Origin: Ilex aquifolium
Lineage: Eukaryota > Streptophyta > Magnoliopsida > Aquifoliales > Aquifoliaceae
Direction: 5' to 3'
NCBI GenBank assembly: GCA_951799425.1
Contig: OX637406.1
Location: 30,126,390-30,190,389 of the forward strand
Length of the DNA: 64,000 bases
Part shown: piece by piece, positions 22,643 through 32,975 of the stretch
How positions within the stretch are numbered: the first letter of the stretch is position 1
How the letters are laid out: every line of letters begins with the position of its first letter
Program-made: the position numbers and the translations under genes
The notes under the pieces: generated by a model
The model's input: only the letters and a program-made list of their open reading frames with translations
Database searches by the model: none
What the model was told of the DNA's origin: nothing

Positions 22643-25512
22643 CTACTGTCGGAGAATCTCAGCTTGCTTGGTCTCAATGCCAAGCAAGATATCTCTCAGT
22701 GATCTCCGGGTGCTGGAGCTGGGTCCTACCTCCTGTGGCTTCTCCTGGGCTCTCTCAGTCTCTAGCTCTCTCTCCTCTTCCTCATCTATCTCCTCTTGCA
22801 CCTCATCAACTCCTCGGGTAAGGGGCACCTCATGTCTTGCCACCGGGCCTCCACTGTGACCTTGGCTTCGTCGGAAAGAAGCCTTGTTGAGTGGTCCCAT
22901 TGGCCTCTATATAGTCATCTCAGGCCTCAACCTGATCCCATGGTCTCTGCACATCTCAGTCACTAGGGTGCCAAACGGAAGCGAATTCCGCTTCACGTCA
23001 CATCCTTTCTTCATTTCATTCAAGATGAGAAAGGGGAGGTCTATGTTGTGGCCTTTCCCAAGAGCGTAGAGAAGGCGGGCCATTTCATGCAAGATCTCGT
23101 TCTTGCGCCCAATTGGGGCGAAGTTTGAAACTGCAATCAAATTTAACATCTTGTATTTGTCAGTCAGTTCCCCTTGTCAGAAAAATCTCCGCCCAGTCCA
23201 AGAAAAGTTAGCAACCCCCGTCAGTTCCGTTCCAACCACATTCATAGCTACGTTCTTTCTTGGGGGGTAGGTGGGCTTGGGTACCCTAGGCACTTCTTGC
23301 CTAATCTCTCATATGTAGTCTTCATCTACATCAATGTGAGCCCCCTTTACATAGCTTTTTAGCGCCCCGTTGACTATTTCAGCGTTGGAGTAAAACACCC
23401 AACCTCTCCTTTCCATATTCTCCAAAATACCCAACTCAGCAAAATCCTCCAATACCACATTGATGAGCACATAATATTGCATATTTGAAGGCCTCATTAT
23501 ATGCATTTTAACTCAACTTTTGCATTTAAGTACTTAGAGTTAGCCAAAGTTGTCAATAATGTTGAATTTTCGATGTTGCAGGTAATTATAGCATAAATGA
23601 TGGATTTTAGAACCTTGCAACTATGTGTGGATGTGTGGTGAAGAGATGGACACATTACATGAGGATTTAGAGACTTAAAAGTGAAAGAAATCAAGGAGGT
23701 ATTGGTGTTTGGTAACATAGGCATCAGCACCCACACCATTTTGTAGTAGTACCTCAGTTTTCCTCCTTTTTGACCATGATCTACTTCGAATCTGAAAAAT
23801 TGAAAAACATGAAAGTTGTAGATTTGGATGTCTTCTATATTGTGTCAAAATTTCAACTCAATCTGATGGTTGGACAAAAAAGTATGCTGATTCTATGAAA
23901 ACTGGTCTGCAGCGCGTACCGATACGGTTCTGCCTCTGGAGTTCGGGGTACCGGTACTGTCTGCTGAACAGCCCAAAACACCTGCAAACCATGCTCCACT
24001 TGCTTAGGGGTCCCACCATTGATTCCCCCACTTGTCCCCTGACATCCCTTACACCCTTACACATTTACATGATTCCTACACCCTTGTGGAAGACTTTGAA
24101 GGCAATGGCATTAATGGGGATAGAAGAGAAGGGGGCAGCCAGGAGAGTTGCAGGCTAGGCTTGTCTTAGCCTGTGCAATGCATCAACTCATCCTCCTATG
24201 GATGAGAGGCTTATCACACACCTAGGGGGACCCTCATGGACGAAAATGCAGAGCTCTCACACTCCATATACTCAGCATTCACCAAGCATTGAAGGGGTGG
24301 CTACCTAAGCTTAGAAAGTCCAAGGAAGAAGATGATGAATAGTAGATAGAAAGCTTATATTTTTTTTTGCATTTTCTTCCATCTTTTCACTTGTAATTTA
24401 TTGTAAGACTCTTGTAATCTTCATTTAATGTCTTTAATGTCATTTACTTCAAGTACATTCAAGTTTAATGCTACATTTTAGATTTCACCATTGTTGCAGC
24501 AAGTTATCTTCATTTTTAAGCTTAAAATGGGTATTGCATATTTTTCTTCATAGCTTAAGATTTCTTGCTTTAAGTTAAGTTCAATGTTTTCTTTCTTCAT
24601 TATGTCCCTTTACATTATGCATGTCTTTCTTCCTTTCATGAGCAGCTAGATTTTTAAGTTGGCTAATCCAAGGGAGACCTCCTCTTGGGGGTGCCATTTC
24701 AACTCATTTTCTTTCCTCCTCTCAGAGTACGATGGTTCAGTTTGACTGGGTTAAGAGTGGATGGGGTTGTGAGTCTTTGATATCCCGTAGGCCTGGTCAC
24801 GGGTTATGCTTGGATCCTCACCTCCATTTCGTCCCTAGCTTCCCACGAATTAATCGTTCATCTAAGCTCTATTCGATGAAGACTTTGAGTTGATTTGGGA
24901 TTCCCATTGGAATGAACCCTTCGGATTAGCCAACACTTGTTTTATTTCATTTTCATTCACAAACTTCACTCAAAAAACCAAAACTTAAAAGATTTTTACA
25001 CTTTTCCATTTTGATAAAATCACATTCAAACACTTGAACTTTCCTTCCCTGAGAAGACGACCTTGGAATACTTTTCCAAGTAAAACACGACACTCAAAAG
25101 ACTCCTTGCGCTTGGGGAGCACTTTTGTTCACCACACACACATTTCACACATTCCATTTTGTATATTTCATCCCATTTTCATTACCACCATTTCGTTGCC
25201 CTATTTCCCACATCATTCCGAGGGAGAGTGACACTCCCTTCACACATACACCATATACACATTGAGGGATGATATTAGGAGGTTAGGAACTACAACGGTT
25301 TTGATCAAGCACACATCACGCTCACAAAATACCGCATGGTTTTGGTAAAAATTCTCATACCTGTCTGCTTTGAGAGCCATGGGGAAGCGAGTCTCGTCAT
25401 ATCTACGAACAATGGATGGCCTCCCTTGTCGCTCTTCGATCACCTCCTCCATGAAATTAGGCTCTTGAGTGGCTGGGTTGCGCCTAGTAGGGAGCTTGAC
25501 CCTTGGAGGCAT
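22643..25512 (-). pseudogene. env-like ORF (putative plant transposon domain) of Athila-B
   Basis: The ORF starts at an ATG at 25512 (MPPRVKLPTRR), about 210 bases downstream of a TATA box. Blocks recognised: RRYDETRF, ELGILENMERRGWVFYSN..IVNGALKSYVKGAHI, NLIAVSNFAPIGRKNEILHE, MARLLYALGKGHNID, then a Glu-rich region (DEVQEEIDEEEERELE) and a Ser/Arg-rich tail. This is the pattern of the putative plant transposon protein domain common in the env-like position of Athila elements. No clear signal peptide or transmembrane segment is seen, so a true envelope role is doubtful. A family-A solo LTR (23461-25311) lies inside it. The copy is broken. Confidence 0.7.
23461..25311 (+). repeat. LTR family A, copy 4 (solo LTR, TSD CACAT)
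   Basis: A 1851-bp solo LTR that starts TGATGAGCACATAATATTGC and ends GATCAAGCA. Perfect TSD CACAT at 23456-23460 and 25312-25316. It is inserted in the env-like ORF of Athila-B, so it is younger than that element. Palindromes: GTACCGATAC at 23916-23925 and GTACCGGTAC at 23948-23957. Confidence 0.93.
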
Positions 25513-25718
25513 GATGTTTTTGGGTTTGAGGTTTTTAGGGCTTGAGAGTTTTGATTTCTTTGTGAAAATGAGGATTTTAGATGTGCGAATGGTCTTGAGA
25601 GGGTCGATTTTAGGTAGAAATGGAGAATGGTTGGTGTTTTGGGGCTTGGGTAGTGAAGGGTCACTGCGGGTTTGGGGGTTTTAGGGGTTTTTGGGTGGTT
25701 TTGAAATGAAGAAGACGA

Positions 25719-26031
25719 ACCAGGCTTTTATAGCCTGGGAATTGACGTTCGAACGTTAAAGACGTTCAAATGTATGTAATAGAATTTTAAAAAGAACGTT
25801 CGAACGTTAAAGACGTTCGAACATGGTGAGCTCCCAATACTTTGAGTTATGTCAGAGTCCAAAGTACTGTAAGTTCTTCTCGTTCGAACGTGCTATTGGC
25901 GTTCGAACGTTAACTCTCGTTCGAACGTTCTATTGGCGTTCGAGCGGGCTGAGCTCCCAATACTTTTTGTTTCCATTAGAGACTTCATCAGAGGTTGAGT
26001 ACTGCAAGAAGGTGACGTTCGAACGTCAAAG
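25719..26031 (-). promoter_or_regulatory. candidate internal promoter of Athila-B upstream of env-like ORF
   Basis: Minus strand: TATAAAAG (complement of 25724-25731) sits inside an inverted repeat, CCAGGCT...AGCCTGG (25719-25737). Immediately upstream, at 25744-26031, are about eight copies of ACGTTCGAACGT-type palindromes (a perfect AACGTTCGAACGTT at 25795-25808, others near 25744, 25805, 25881, 25900, 25917, 25938, 26014). The same palindrome lies upstream of the TATA box in this element's LTRs. The env-like ATG follows about 210 bases downstream. Promoter activity is inferred. Confidence 0.55.
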
Positions 26032-26295
26032 CAAAAATTAAAAATTTCTATGTACATTAATATTCATAATCTAAGAGGTTTATACACAAAAGGTTGAATC
26101 AAAAATTCATGGCGTCTCAGGATAAGTCCCTACCCACGCTTTAGGTTGGTATTTTTGGACATTCCTTACTCGGCCCATATTTTCATTTCAGTCAAAAGAG
26201 TTTGTACAAGAAGATTTTAACACTTTTTACAAAAATTCGGACCTTTGGCTTTCACCCCCAAAACACATTTTTCCACAGTTTTGTTAGAAGGCAGT

Positions 26296-26601
26296 CTAAT
26301 CTGAGTCGTCCTCTGTCTCTGTGTCATTCGAACCATCAGTGACTCTTCTAATTTCCTGTCGCAAAAATCGGTTAAGCATAGTACCGGAATAGGATGTCGT
26401 CTCAGGGTAATCCTTACTCAGCCCATTCACTATCCAGTCTAATCGATCGATTGCACGATCAAAAATTGGTTCAGAACACTGATTATATCTTTTCTCGTGT
26501 AAGACTCTACCACACTGTTTACAGCCACCAAGCTTTTTGGCACGATGGCGTTTAGCAAAAGTGCTTCTGCCATAAAGGGGTTTCGCTTGCTGTTCTCGGA
26601 T
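26296..26601 (-). other. small Cys/His-containing open stretch between pol and env-like ORF
   Basis: An open stretch of 101 codons on the minus strand that has no upstream ATG in frame and ends before the palindrome cluster. Central motif CKQCGRVLHEKRYNQC (C-x2-C-x4-H-x6-C), preceded by a basic segment (AKRHRAKK) and followed by an acidic tail (TETEDDSD). Spacing resembles, but does not equal, the CCHC zinc knuckle (C-x2-C-x4-H-x4-C). It may be an exon of a spliced accessory product, or chance. No family recognised. Confidence 0.4.
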
Positions 26602-26893
26602 TTATGTTCTCCTTACCAGTCTTGCTTTTCTCATGATCACAGTATGCACATCAGATGGAAAAGTGCGTAGAACTCCCAGACTAAACCAAAAAAGTTTAAC
26701 ATCCATATTTTCTAAGCTTTAAGACTCACTATCTGGTTCTTTAACATCTGCCAGTCACAAAGACGATTGGAAGACTCACAGACATGATTATCATTTTATA
26801 CAAAACACGAGGCAAGATACACAATATGATCAGAAACAGCAATAACAACAACAAAAACAAAAATTTTCTGGGCACAAAATATGAACTGTAGTT

Positions 26894-26913
26894 CTCACCC
26901 CCCAACCTAAATT
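26894..26913 (-). other. internal polypurine tract (cPPT-like) of Athila-B
   Basis: Minus-strand AATTTAGGTTGGGGGGTGAG shares 18 identical bases with the terminal PPT at 20726-20743. It lies about 0.4 kb after the integrase end and 6 kb before the 3' LTR. The upstream ATTGGGGATAATG block matches the ATTGAGGACAATG upstream of the internal PPT of Athila-A. Confidence 0.65.
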
Positions 26914-27025
26914 GAACATTATCCCCAATATTTCGAATTTACCAGTGTATGAATCTTTGAGATGAGGTTGAATGGTAGAGATCTGTTCATCTGCCGAGAC
27001 CTACAAATAAAAATACACAAATTAC

Positions 27026-27330
27026 TCATCTTTGCGCAGATCTGGGTTTCAGGTAGGATGGAAATCCTTGTGTGTGAGTGCGAACAAGAGAAGAACACCC
27101 ATGAGTAAATATAAGATTAAAATGCAAAGCATGAAGCAAAGGATTGTGTCTGTGAAGTGTGTAGTCATTGGTTTGCTGTGGTTTGGTGGGTTTTGCAGAT
27201 AATAGAGAAAAACGAAGAAGAAAAAGAAGGAGAAGAAGAGAAGAAGAAAGACAAAGGGGGGGCAATAGCAGTGAATGGGAAAGAGAGAGAGAGAAAAAGG
27301 TGAGGGCCTTATAAAGGCGTCCTCTCGGGT
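27026..27330 (-). promoter_or_regulatory. TATA box, pyrimidine-rich leader and hydrophobic mini-ORF after pol
   Basis: Just after the end of integrase, minus-strand CTTTATAAGG (complement of about 27307-27318) is followed by a leader of Cs and Ts with CTCTCTCTCT runs, the usual look of a plant core promoter and 5' leader. An ATG at 27168 opens a 39-codon ORF ending at 27049 that is mostly hydrophobic (ILCFMLCILILYLLMGVLLL), a plausible membrane segment. Whether it is used is unknown. Confidence 0.35.
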
Positions 27331-28480
27331 CGAGTTGAGTCTAATTTTTCCTGACCCGATCCATTTGAGTGTCGGCAAGTGTGAATCACAGAGGAATATT
27401 CTGGATCCATTAAAAGAATGGTCTCCACATTTTTCACAAAGTCCTCCAAAAATGGTTTCAACCGCTGACCATTAACAGTAAAGATATTACCGTTCGATGG
27501 GTTTTTCACTTCCATTGCTCCATGTCCAAACACTTTTTTGACAATGTAAGGCCCAGTCCATCTTGACTTCAACTTACCAAGAAAGAGGCGGAGTCTTGAA
27601 TTAAATAACAGGACTTTTTGAGAAGGTTCAAAAGATTTCCACACAATGTTCTTGTCATGAAAATTTTTCATCCTGGTTTTAGCAATCTTAGCATTCTCAT
27701 ATGCTTCATTTCTCAATTCCTCCAATTAATTTATCTGAAGTTTCCTTGCTAGTCCGGTCTTTTCCAGGTCAAATTTCATTACTTTAATGGCCCAGTATAC
27801 CCTATGTTCCAATTCCATAGGTAAATGACACGGCTTTCCATAGACTAATCGGACATACCCAAAATTATTTTAAAAGCAGTGCGATATGCCCAGAGTGCAT
27901 CAATTAGTCTTGATGACCAATCTTTGCGATCTAGATTTACCGTTTTTTCTAAAATTAATTTGATCTCCCGATTAGCTAATTCAGCCTGTCCACTAGTCTG
28001 TGGGTGATAAGGGGTTGCAATTTTGTGAAAGATCAAGTATTTTTTCATCAAATTCTAGAAGGGTCGATTGCAAAAATGATCACCCCCATCACCTATGATT
28101 GATTTCGGAATTCCAAATCGGGACAAAATGTTTTCTTTTAAAAATTTGATCACTGTGCGGTGATCATTGTTTCGGCATGAAATTGCTTCAACCCATTTGG
28201 ATACATAGTCTATGGCCACCAAAATGTATAGATAGCCAAAGGAAGGGGGAAATGGTCCCATAAAATCGATGCCCCAACAGTCAAAAATTTCAATCACTAG
28301 AATGGTGTTTAAGGGCATCATGTTTCTTTTAGAAATGCTTCCCAACCTTTGGCATCTATCGCAAGTTAAACAAAATGCATGGACATCTTTGAAAAGTGTG
28401 GGCCAGTAAAATCCACACTGTAAGATTTTTGCAGCAGTTTTCCTTGATGAAAAATGGCCACCACATTCTTCAGAATGACA
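27309..28480 (-). pseudogene. Athila-B integrase remnant
   Basis: Minus strand: zinc-binding region, then FDCWGIDFMGPFPPSFGYLY (first Asp of the catalytic triad), VAIDYVSKWVEAI, FGIPKSIIGDGG (second Asp), [19 protein letters not shown] (Glu), LWAYRTAFK, then the C-terminal KSRWTGPYIVKKVFGHGAME block and FTVNGQRLKPFLE. Typical Athila integrase without a chromodomain. It has a few breaks. Confidence 0.88.
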
Positions 28481-28492
28481 AAATATTATTAC

Positions 28493-29038
28493 CTAGTTGC
28501 TTTCATGAGCGAGGATGAAACGCCTTATGATTTGATCCTTACAGTACTTAAATACGTAGGGATCCTCCCAAAAGAAGTTACGAACCTCCCTAAAAAATTT
28601 CTTTTTGTCCATCATGGTAAAAGACAGAGGGAGCGTACCAATAGCAAGGAAGTTAGCAATATCAGCGTACCATGGTGTCTCATCAATCATGAACAATTGT
28701 TCATCGGGAAATTTCTCATTGATTGGCAATCCATCTTCATGAAATTCATACGTTAATCTGGACAGATGATCTGCCACCACATTCTCAACACCCTTTTTGT
28801 CTTTAATGATCAGATCAAACTCTTGGAGCAAGAGTATCCATCTTAAGAGCCTTGGCTTGGCATCCTTCTTTGTGAACAAGAATTTTAGGGTTGCATGGTC
28901 AGTGAATACAGTAACAGAAGAACCAACAAGATAAGAACGGAGTTTTTCCAAAGCAAAAACTACAACAAGTAATTCTTTTTTAGTCGTTGAATAATTCATT
29001 TGAGCATTAGTTAAAGTTTTGCTTGCATAGTAAATCAC
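28493..29038 (-). pseudogene. Athila-B RNase H remnant
   Basis: Minus strand: [87 protein letters not shown]. This is the RNase H domain that follows RT in Ty3/gypsy pol, in Athila form. Confidence 0.88.
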
Positions 29039-29170
29039 ATGTGGTATCTTATCCTTTCTTTATCCCAACACAGCACCTACAGCATAATCACTTGCATCAC
29101 ACATTAGTTTAAAGGGTAGAGTCCAGTCAGGGGGTTGCATTATTGGAGCAAAAATTAACATACCCTTAAG

Positions 29171-30328
29171 CTATTCAAAAGCTTTTTGGCATGCTTCATT
29201 CCACACAAAAATTACGTCCTGAATCAGAAGATGACACATGGGTTTGGTTATGGTACTGAAATCTTTTATGAATCTCTTGTAAAAACCTGCATGCCTTAGG
29301 AATGATCGGACATCCTTTACAGTCTTAGGGGCGGGCAAATTTTCAATCAGATCTATTTTTGCCTTGTCAACTTTCATGCCCTCAGACGACACAATGTGAC
29401 CTAAGACAATGCCTTGTGTTGCCATGAAATGGCATTTTTCCCAATTGAGCACTAGATTGGCTTCTTTACACCTTATCAACACCTTTTCTAGGTTGGCCAG
29501 ACACAAATCAAATGAGTCACCATAGACAGAGAAGTCATCCATGAATACTTCCAAAAATTTCTCAACCATGTCACTTAACAAACTTAACATGCATCTTTGG
29601 AATGTTGCAGGAGCGTTACAAAGTCCAAATGGCATCCTTTTGAATGCAAAGGTACCAAAGGGGCATGTGAATGTGATTTTTTCTTGATCGTTTAATGCTA
29701 TCTCAATTTGATTGTACCCAGAATACCCATCCAGGAAACACTAAAATTCATGGCCTGCAATTCTCTCTAGAACCTGATCAAGAAATGGAAGAGGGAAATG
29801 GTCTTTCCTAGTTACCAAATTGAGTTTTTGGTAGTCGATACACATCTGCCATCTTGTGACGACTCGAGTTGGTACTAGTTCATTTGCAGCATTTTTTACC
29901 ACTGTGACCCTAGACTTTTTAGGCACAACTTGAGTTGGACTAACCCATTTGCTATCAGAGATGGGAAAGATTATCCTTGCATCTAATAGCTTAAGCACCT
30001 CAGTTCTCACGACTTCCTTTATGTGAGGGTTCAGTCGTCGCTGCATTTGATGAGAGGGTTTTGAATCCTCTTCAAAGTATATAGCATAATTGCAGATTAA
30101 CGGGCTTATGCCTTTCAAGTCAGCGATGGTCCACCCAATGGTGCTTTTATGGCTTTTAAGAACTTCAATCAGTTTAGACTCTTGCAAGTCTGTGAGCTTA
30201 GATGAAATTACCACTGGGTATGACTCATCCTCTCCTAAGAATGCATATTTGAGGTCAGATGGGAGAGGTTTCAATTCAGGCTTTGGTGGCCTGACACTTG
30301 ATGAGAGTGACTTTGTGCCACTTGGCAA
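29171..30328 (-). pseudogene. Athila-B reverse transcriptase remnant
   Basis: Minus strand: RRLNPHIKEVVRTEVLKLLD, SKWVSPTQVVPKKSRVTVV, MCIDYQKLNLVTRKDHFPLP, MPFGLCNAPATFQRCMLSLL, FMDDFSVYGDSFDLCL (MDD catalytic motif), NWEKCHFMATQGIVLGH, FLRHAGFYKRFIKDFS. All are standard Athila RT blocks. The reading is interrupted in places. Confidence 0.9.
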
Positions 30329-30373
30329 AATCTCTTCGAATTTGGGGACCCATGTCCCAACAGTATGAATGGG

Positions 30374-31492
30374 TCATGTCTTTGAGTTTGGGTCGTCATC
30401 TATTGTCTCAAATGAGATAGACTTTAGCATAGATGATTCAGTAGGGTTCTCACAGAAGGTATCATTTAGATGTTCATGTATCAAAGATTCAATGGAGTTT
30501 ATTTCCCCTTCTTCCTTGTCCTCTCCTGGGTGTTTGGCAATATTGAAAATATTCAGCTCGAGAGTCATATTCCCAAAAGTTAATTTCATGACTCAATTCC
30601 TGCAATTGATTAGTGCATTGGAAGTTGCTAGGAAGGGTCGACCAAGAATGACGGGAATTTGGTTCTCCAAACGTATTGTTGGCTGAGTATCTAGAACGAT
30701 GAAGTCAACAGGGAAGAAAAAGTTGTCCACTTGGACAAGTACATCTTCAACAATGTCCCTAGGCATTTTGATAGATCTGTCGGCCAATTGGAGTGTGACA
30801 CAAGTGGGTTTGAGTTCACCCAGACCCAACTGTTGGTAGACAGAGTAGGGTAGCAAATTAACACTGGCTCCAAGGTCTAACAGTGCTTGTTCTATTCTGA
30901 AGTTTTCAATGACACATGACACAGTCGGACACCCCGGATCCTTGTATTTTGGAGGGGTTTTGTGTTGAAGCAGGGCACTGACTTGTTCTGTCAGGAAGGC
31001 TCTTTTTTGGACATTCTGGCTTCTCTTGACTGTGCACAAGTCTTTTAGAAACTTGGCATAAGAAGGAATTTTTTTGATTGCATCCAAAAGTGGGATGTTG
31101 ATCTTTACTTGCTTAGAAAGCTTGTAAATTTCAGGTTGATTTTTCAACTTCTGTATGGTTTTGAGTCTATGAGGAAAAGGGGCAGGAATGGAACACGAAG
31201 GTTCTCTTTCCTCAGAAGGTTCTGGCTCTTGTTCAATCATAGGCTCAGGTTCTTCTTCAAGTTCAGGCTCAATTGATGAGTTGACTGGGATTGACTCAGG
31301 TTTTAGCTTTGGAATTAGCATATATCTTATGGTCTTGTCAATCACCTTGCCACTTCTCAGTGTAGTGACAACTTGGGCTTGGTCTTGTGGGTTTCCCATA
31401 ATTGAAGGGTTCCCTACATGGAATTGGTCTTGTGGTTGTTTTGGTTGGGCAGGGAACTTGCCCTTCTCATGTGTGGCCATGGATTGGGTCAA
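30374..31492 (-). pseudogene. Athila-B gag C-terminus and aspartic protease remnant
   Basis: A 299-codon open region (30593-31492) holds the GKVIDKTIRYMLIPK block, a Glu/Pro-rich linker, IPLLDAIKKIPSYAKFLKDL, and the retropepsin region LLDLGASVNLLPYSVYQQLG with VILGRPFLATSNALINC. Protease processes Gag-Pol. The linker to RT follows at 30374-30589. Confidence 0.88.
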
Positions 31493-31499
31493 CTTTTGG

Positions 31500-32850
31500 A
31501 TGTGGCTTTAAGATCCTCGAAAGATTGAGTGGTCTGGGTTTTGAAATCAGTGAAAGCCTGTGTGGAATTATTGTTTTAGTTAATTTGGTTTTGCATGAAC
31601 TAATTTAGTGTGTCCTCAAGGCTCCTCTTTTGTGGTGGTTGGTATGGTTGATATGCGGGAGGTCCTTGTGGTGGTGGGTGTGAACCTTGTTGTTGGTTCA
31701 TGGGTGTCGGTTGTATGTTCCTCCAACTGAAGTTCGGGTGGTTCCGCCACCCTGGATTGTATATTTCAGAGTATGAGTTGGAGTAAGGCTTGTTGAAGTT
31801 GGAAACTGCATTTGTTTGTTCCAACAAGACCTCCTTGAACGCTGGGATGGTAGGACACTCCCTAGTAGGGTGTCCTGTTAGGAACAGACTCCACACACTT
31901 GTTCTGTGGAAGGGCTAACATCAACTTGATGGACCTTTTTCATCTCTAAAGCTTCAAGCTTTCGAGAAAAAATAGACATTTTTTCTCTCAGGTCATCATC
32001 ATCTCTCAAGACATACTTACCTCCTTGGGAAGTAGATGGTCTGGCTTCTACAGTGGTAGTAGAGGCTGAGTCACACATCTGAGAACTATCAGAGATGGTG
32101 TCAAAAAAATTGAATGCCTCCTCCAGACTTTTTTCCATAAACTCTCATTGGGCCATCATTTCGACAAACTGACGTAGTCTAGTGGGCAAAGAGTCATAGA
32201 AAAATTCTACCAAAGTCCAATTCTCAAAAGCATGGTGTGGGCAGGATTGGAGAAGATCTTTGAATCTCTCCCAACTTTGGTAAAAATTTTCTCCTTCTTT
32301 AAACGAAAAATTCATGATTTGTCTTTTAAGTGCATTCGTGCGATGTAGAGGAAAAAAATTTCTGAAAAATTCATTTTGTAATGCCTGCCAGTTAGGTATT
32401 GAAAGAGCTTTTAAAGAATTTAGCCATTGTTTAGCTTTGTCCCTTAAAGAGAAACGAAAAAGTTTCATCTTGGCTAGTTCAAAATTGTCTTGATGTTCCA
32501 CAAACTTCCTCAAAATCTTTTATATGCAGATATGGATTTTCTGCATCCAATCCATGAAAAACAGGTAATAGCTGCACTATCCCCGACTTTACAGTAAAGA
32601 GGGGGCATTTTCAGGGAATACAAAACAAGAGGGGACACTATTTCTTGTGGGATTTAAGTAATCCCGCAAAGTTTGAATGTTAGGTACTTCCCCCTCTCTC
32701 ATAGGGACTTCTCTATTTCTCTCATTATTTGTCATATTACTCTCACAAGAGTCTGCTACTGATCTAGGTGAATTTGGTTCAGGCTAATTTACAGATTCAC
32801 TAGATTCTGCCGGCAAATTTTGATAGTGAGGAGTGCCCTCAGACATAAAA
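31500..32850 (-). pseudogene. Athila-B gag remnant
   Basis: Minus strand: LFRFSLRDKAKQWLNSL, FFRNFFPLHRTNALKRQIMN, FKEGENFYQSWERFKDLLQ (retrotransposon gag domain), RQFVEMMA, a Cys/His region followed by GHPTRECPTIPAFKEVLLEQ, and YNPGWRNHPNFSWRN. Start region near 32850 (MSEGTPHY). Several breaks. Confidence 0.87.
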
Positions 32851-32952
32851 ATAAAGAAAATAAAACAAAACAAAATTATTCACATTAAACCAAAGAATAT
32901 ATACAAAAATAAAGGTATTTTTACCTTTTACCTTAAAACACCTTTTATGGTT

Positions 32953-32969
32953 CCCCGGCAACGGCGCCA
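32953..32969 (-). other. primer-binding site of Athila-B (tRNA-Asp type)
   Basis: Minus-strand TGGCGCCGTTGCCGGGG lies just inside the 5' LTR. It is the standard Athila primer site, complementary to the 3' end of tRNA-Asp. Confidence 0.9.
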
Positions 32970-32975
32970 AAAACT

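Noticed and set aside
31188-31511. Ser/Gly-rich ORF on the + strand
   Set aside because: Antisense of the Glu/Pro-rich gag-protease linker of Athila-B.
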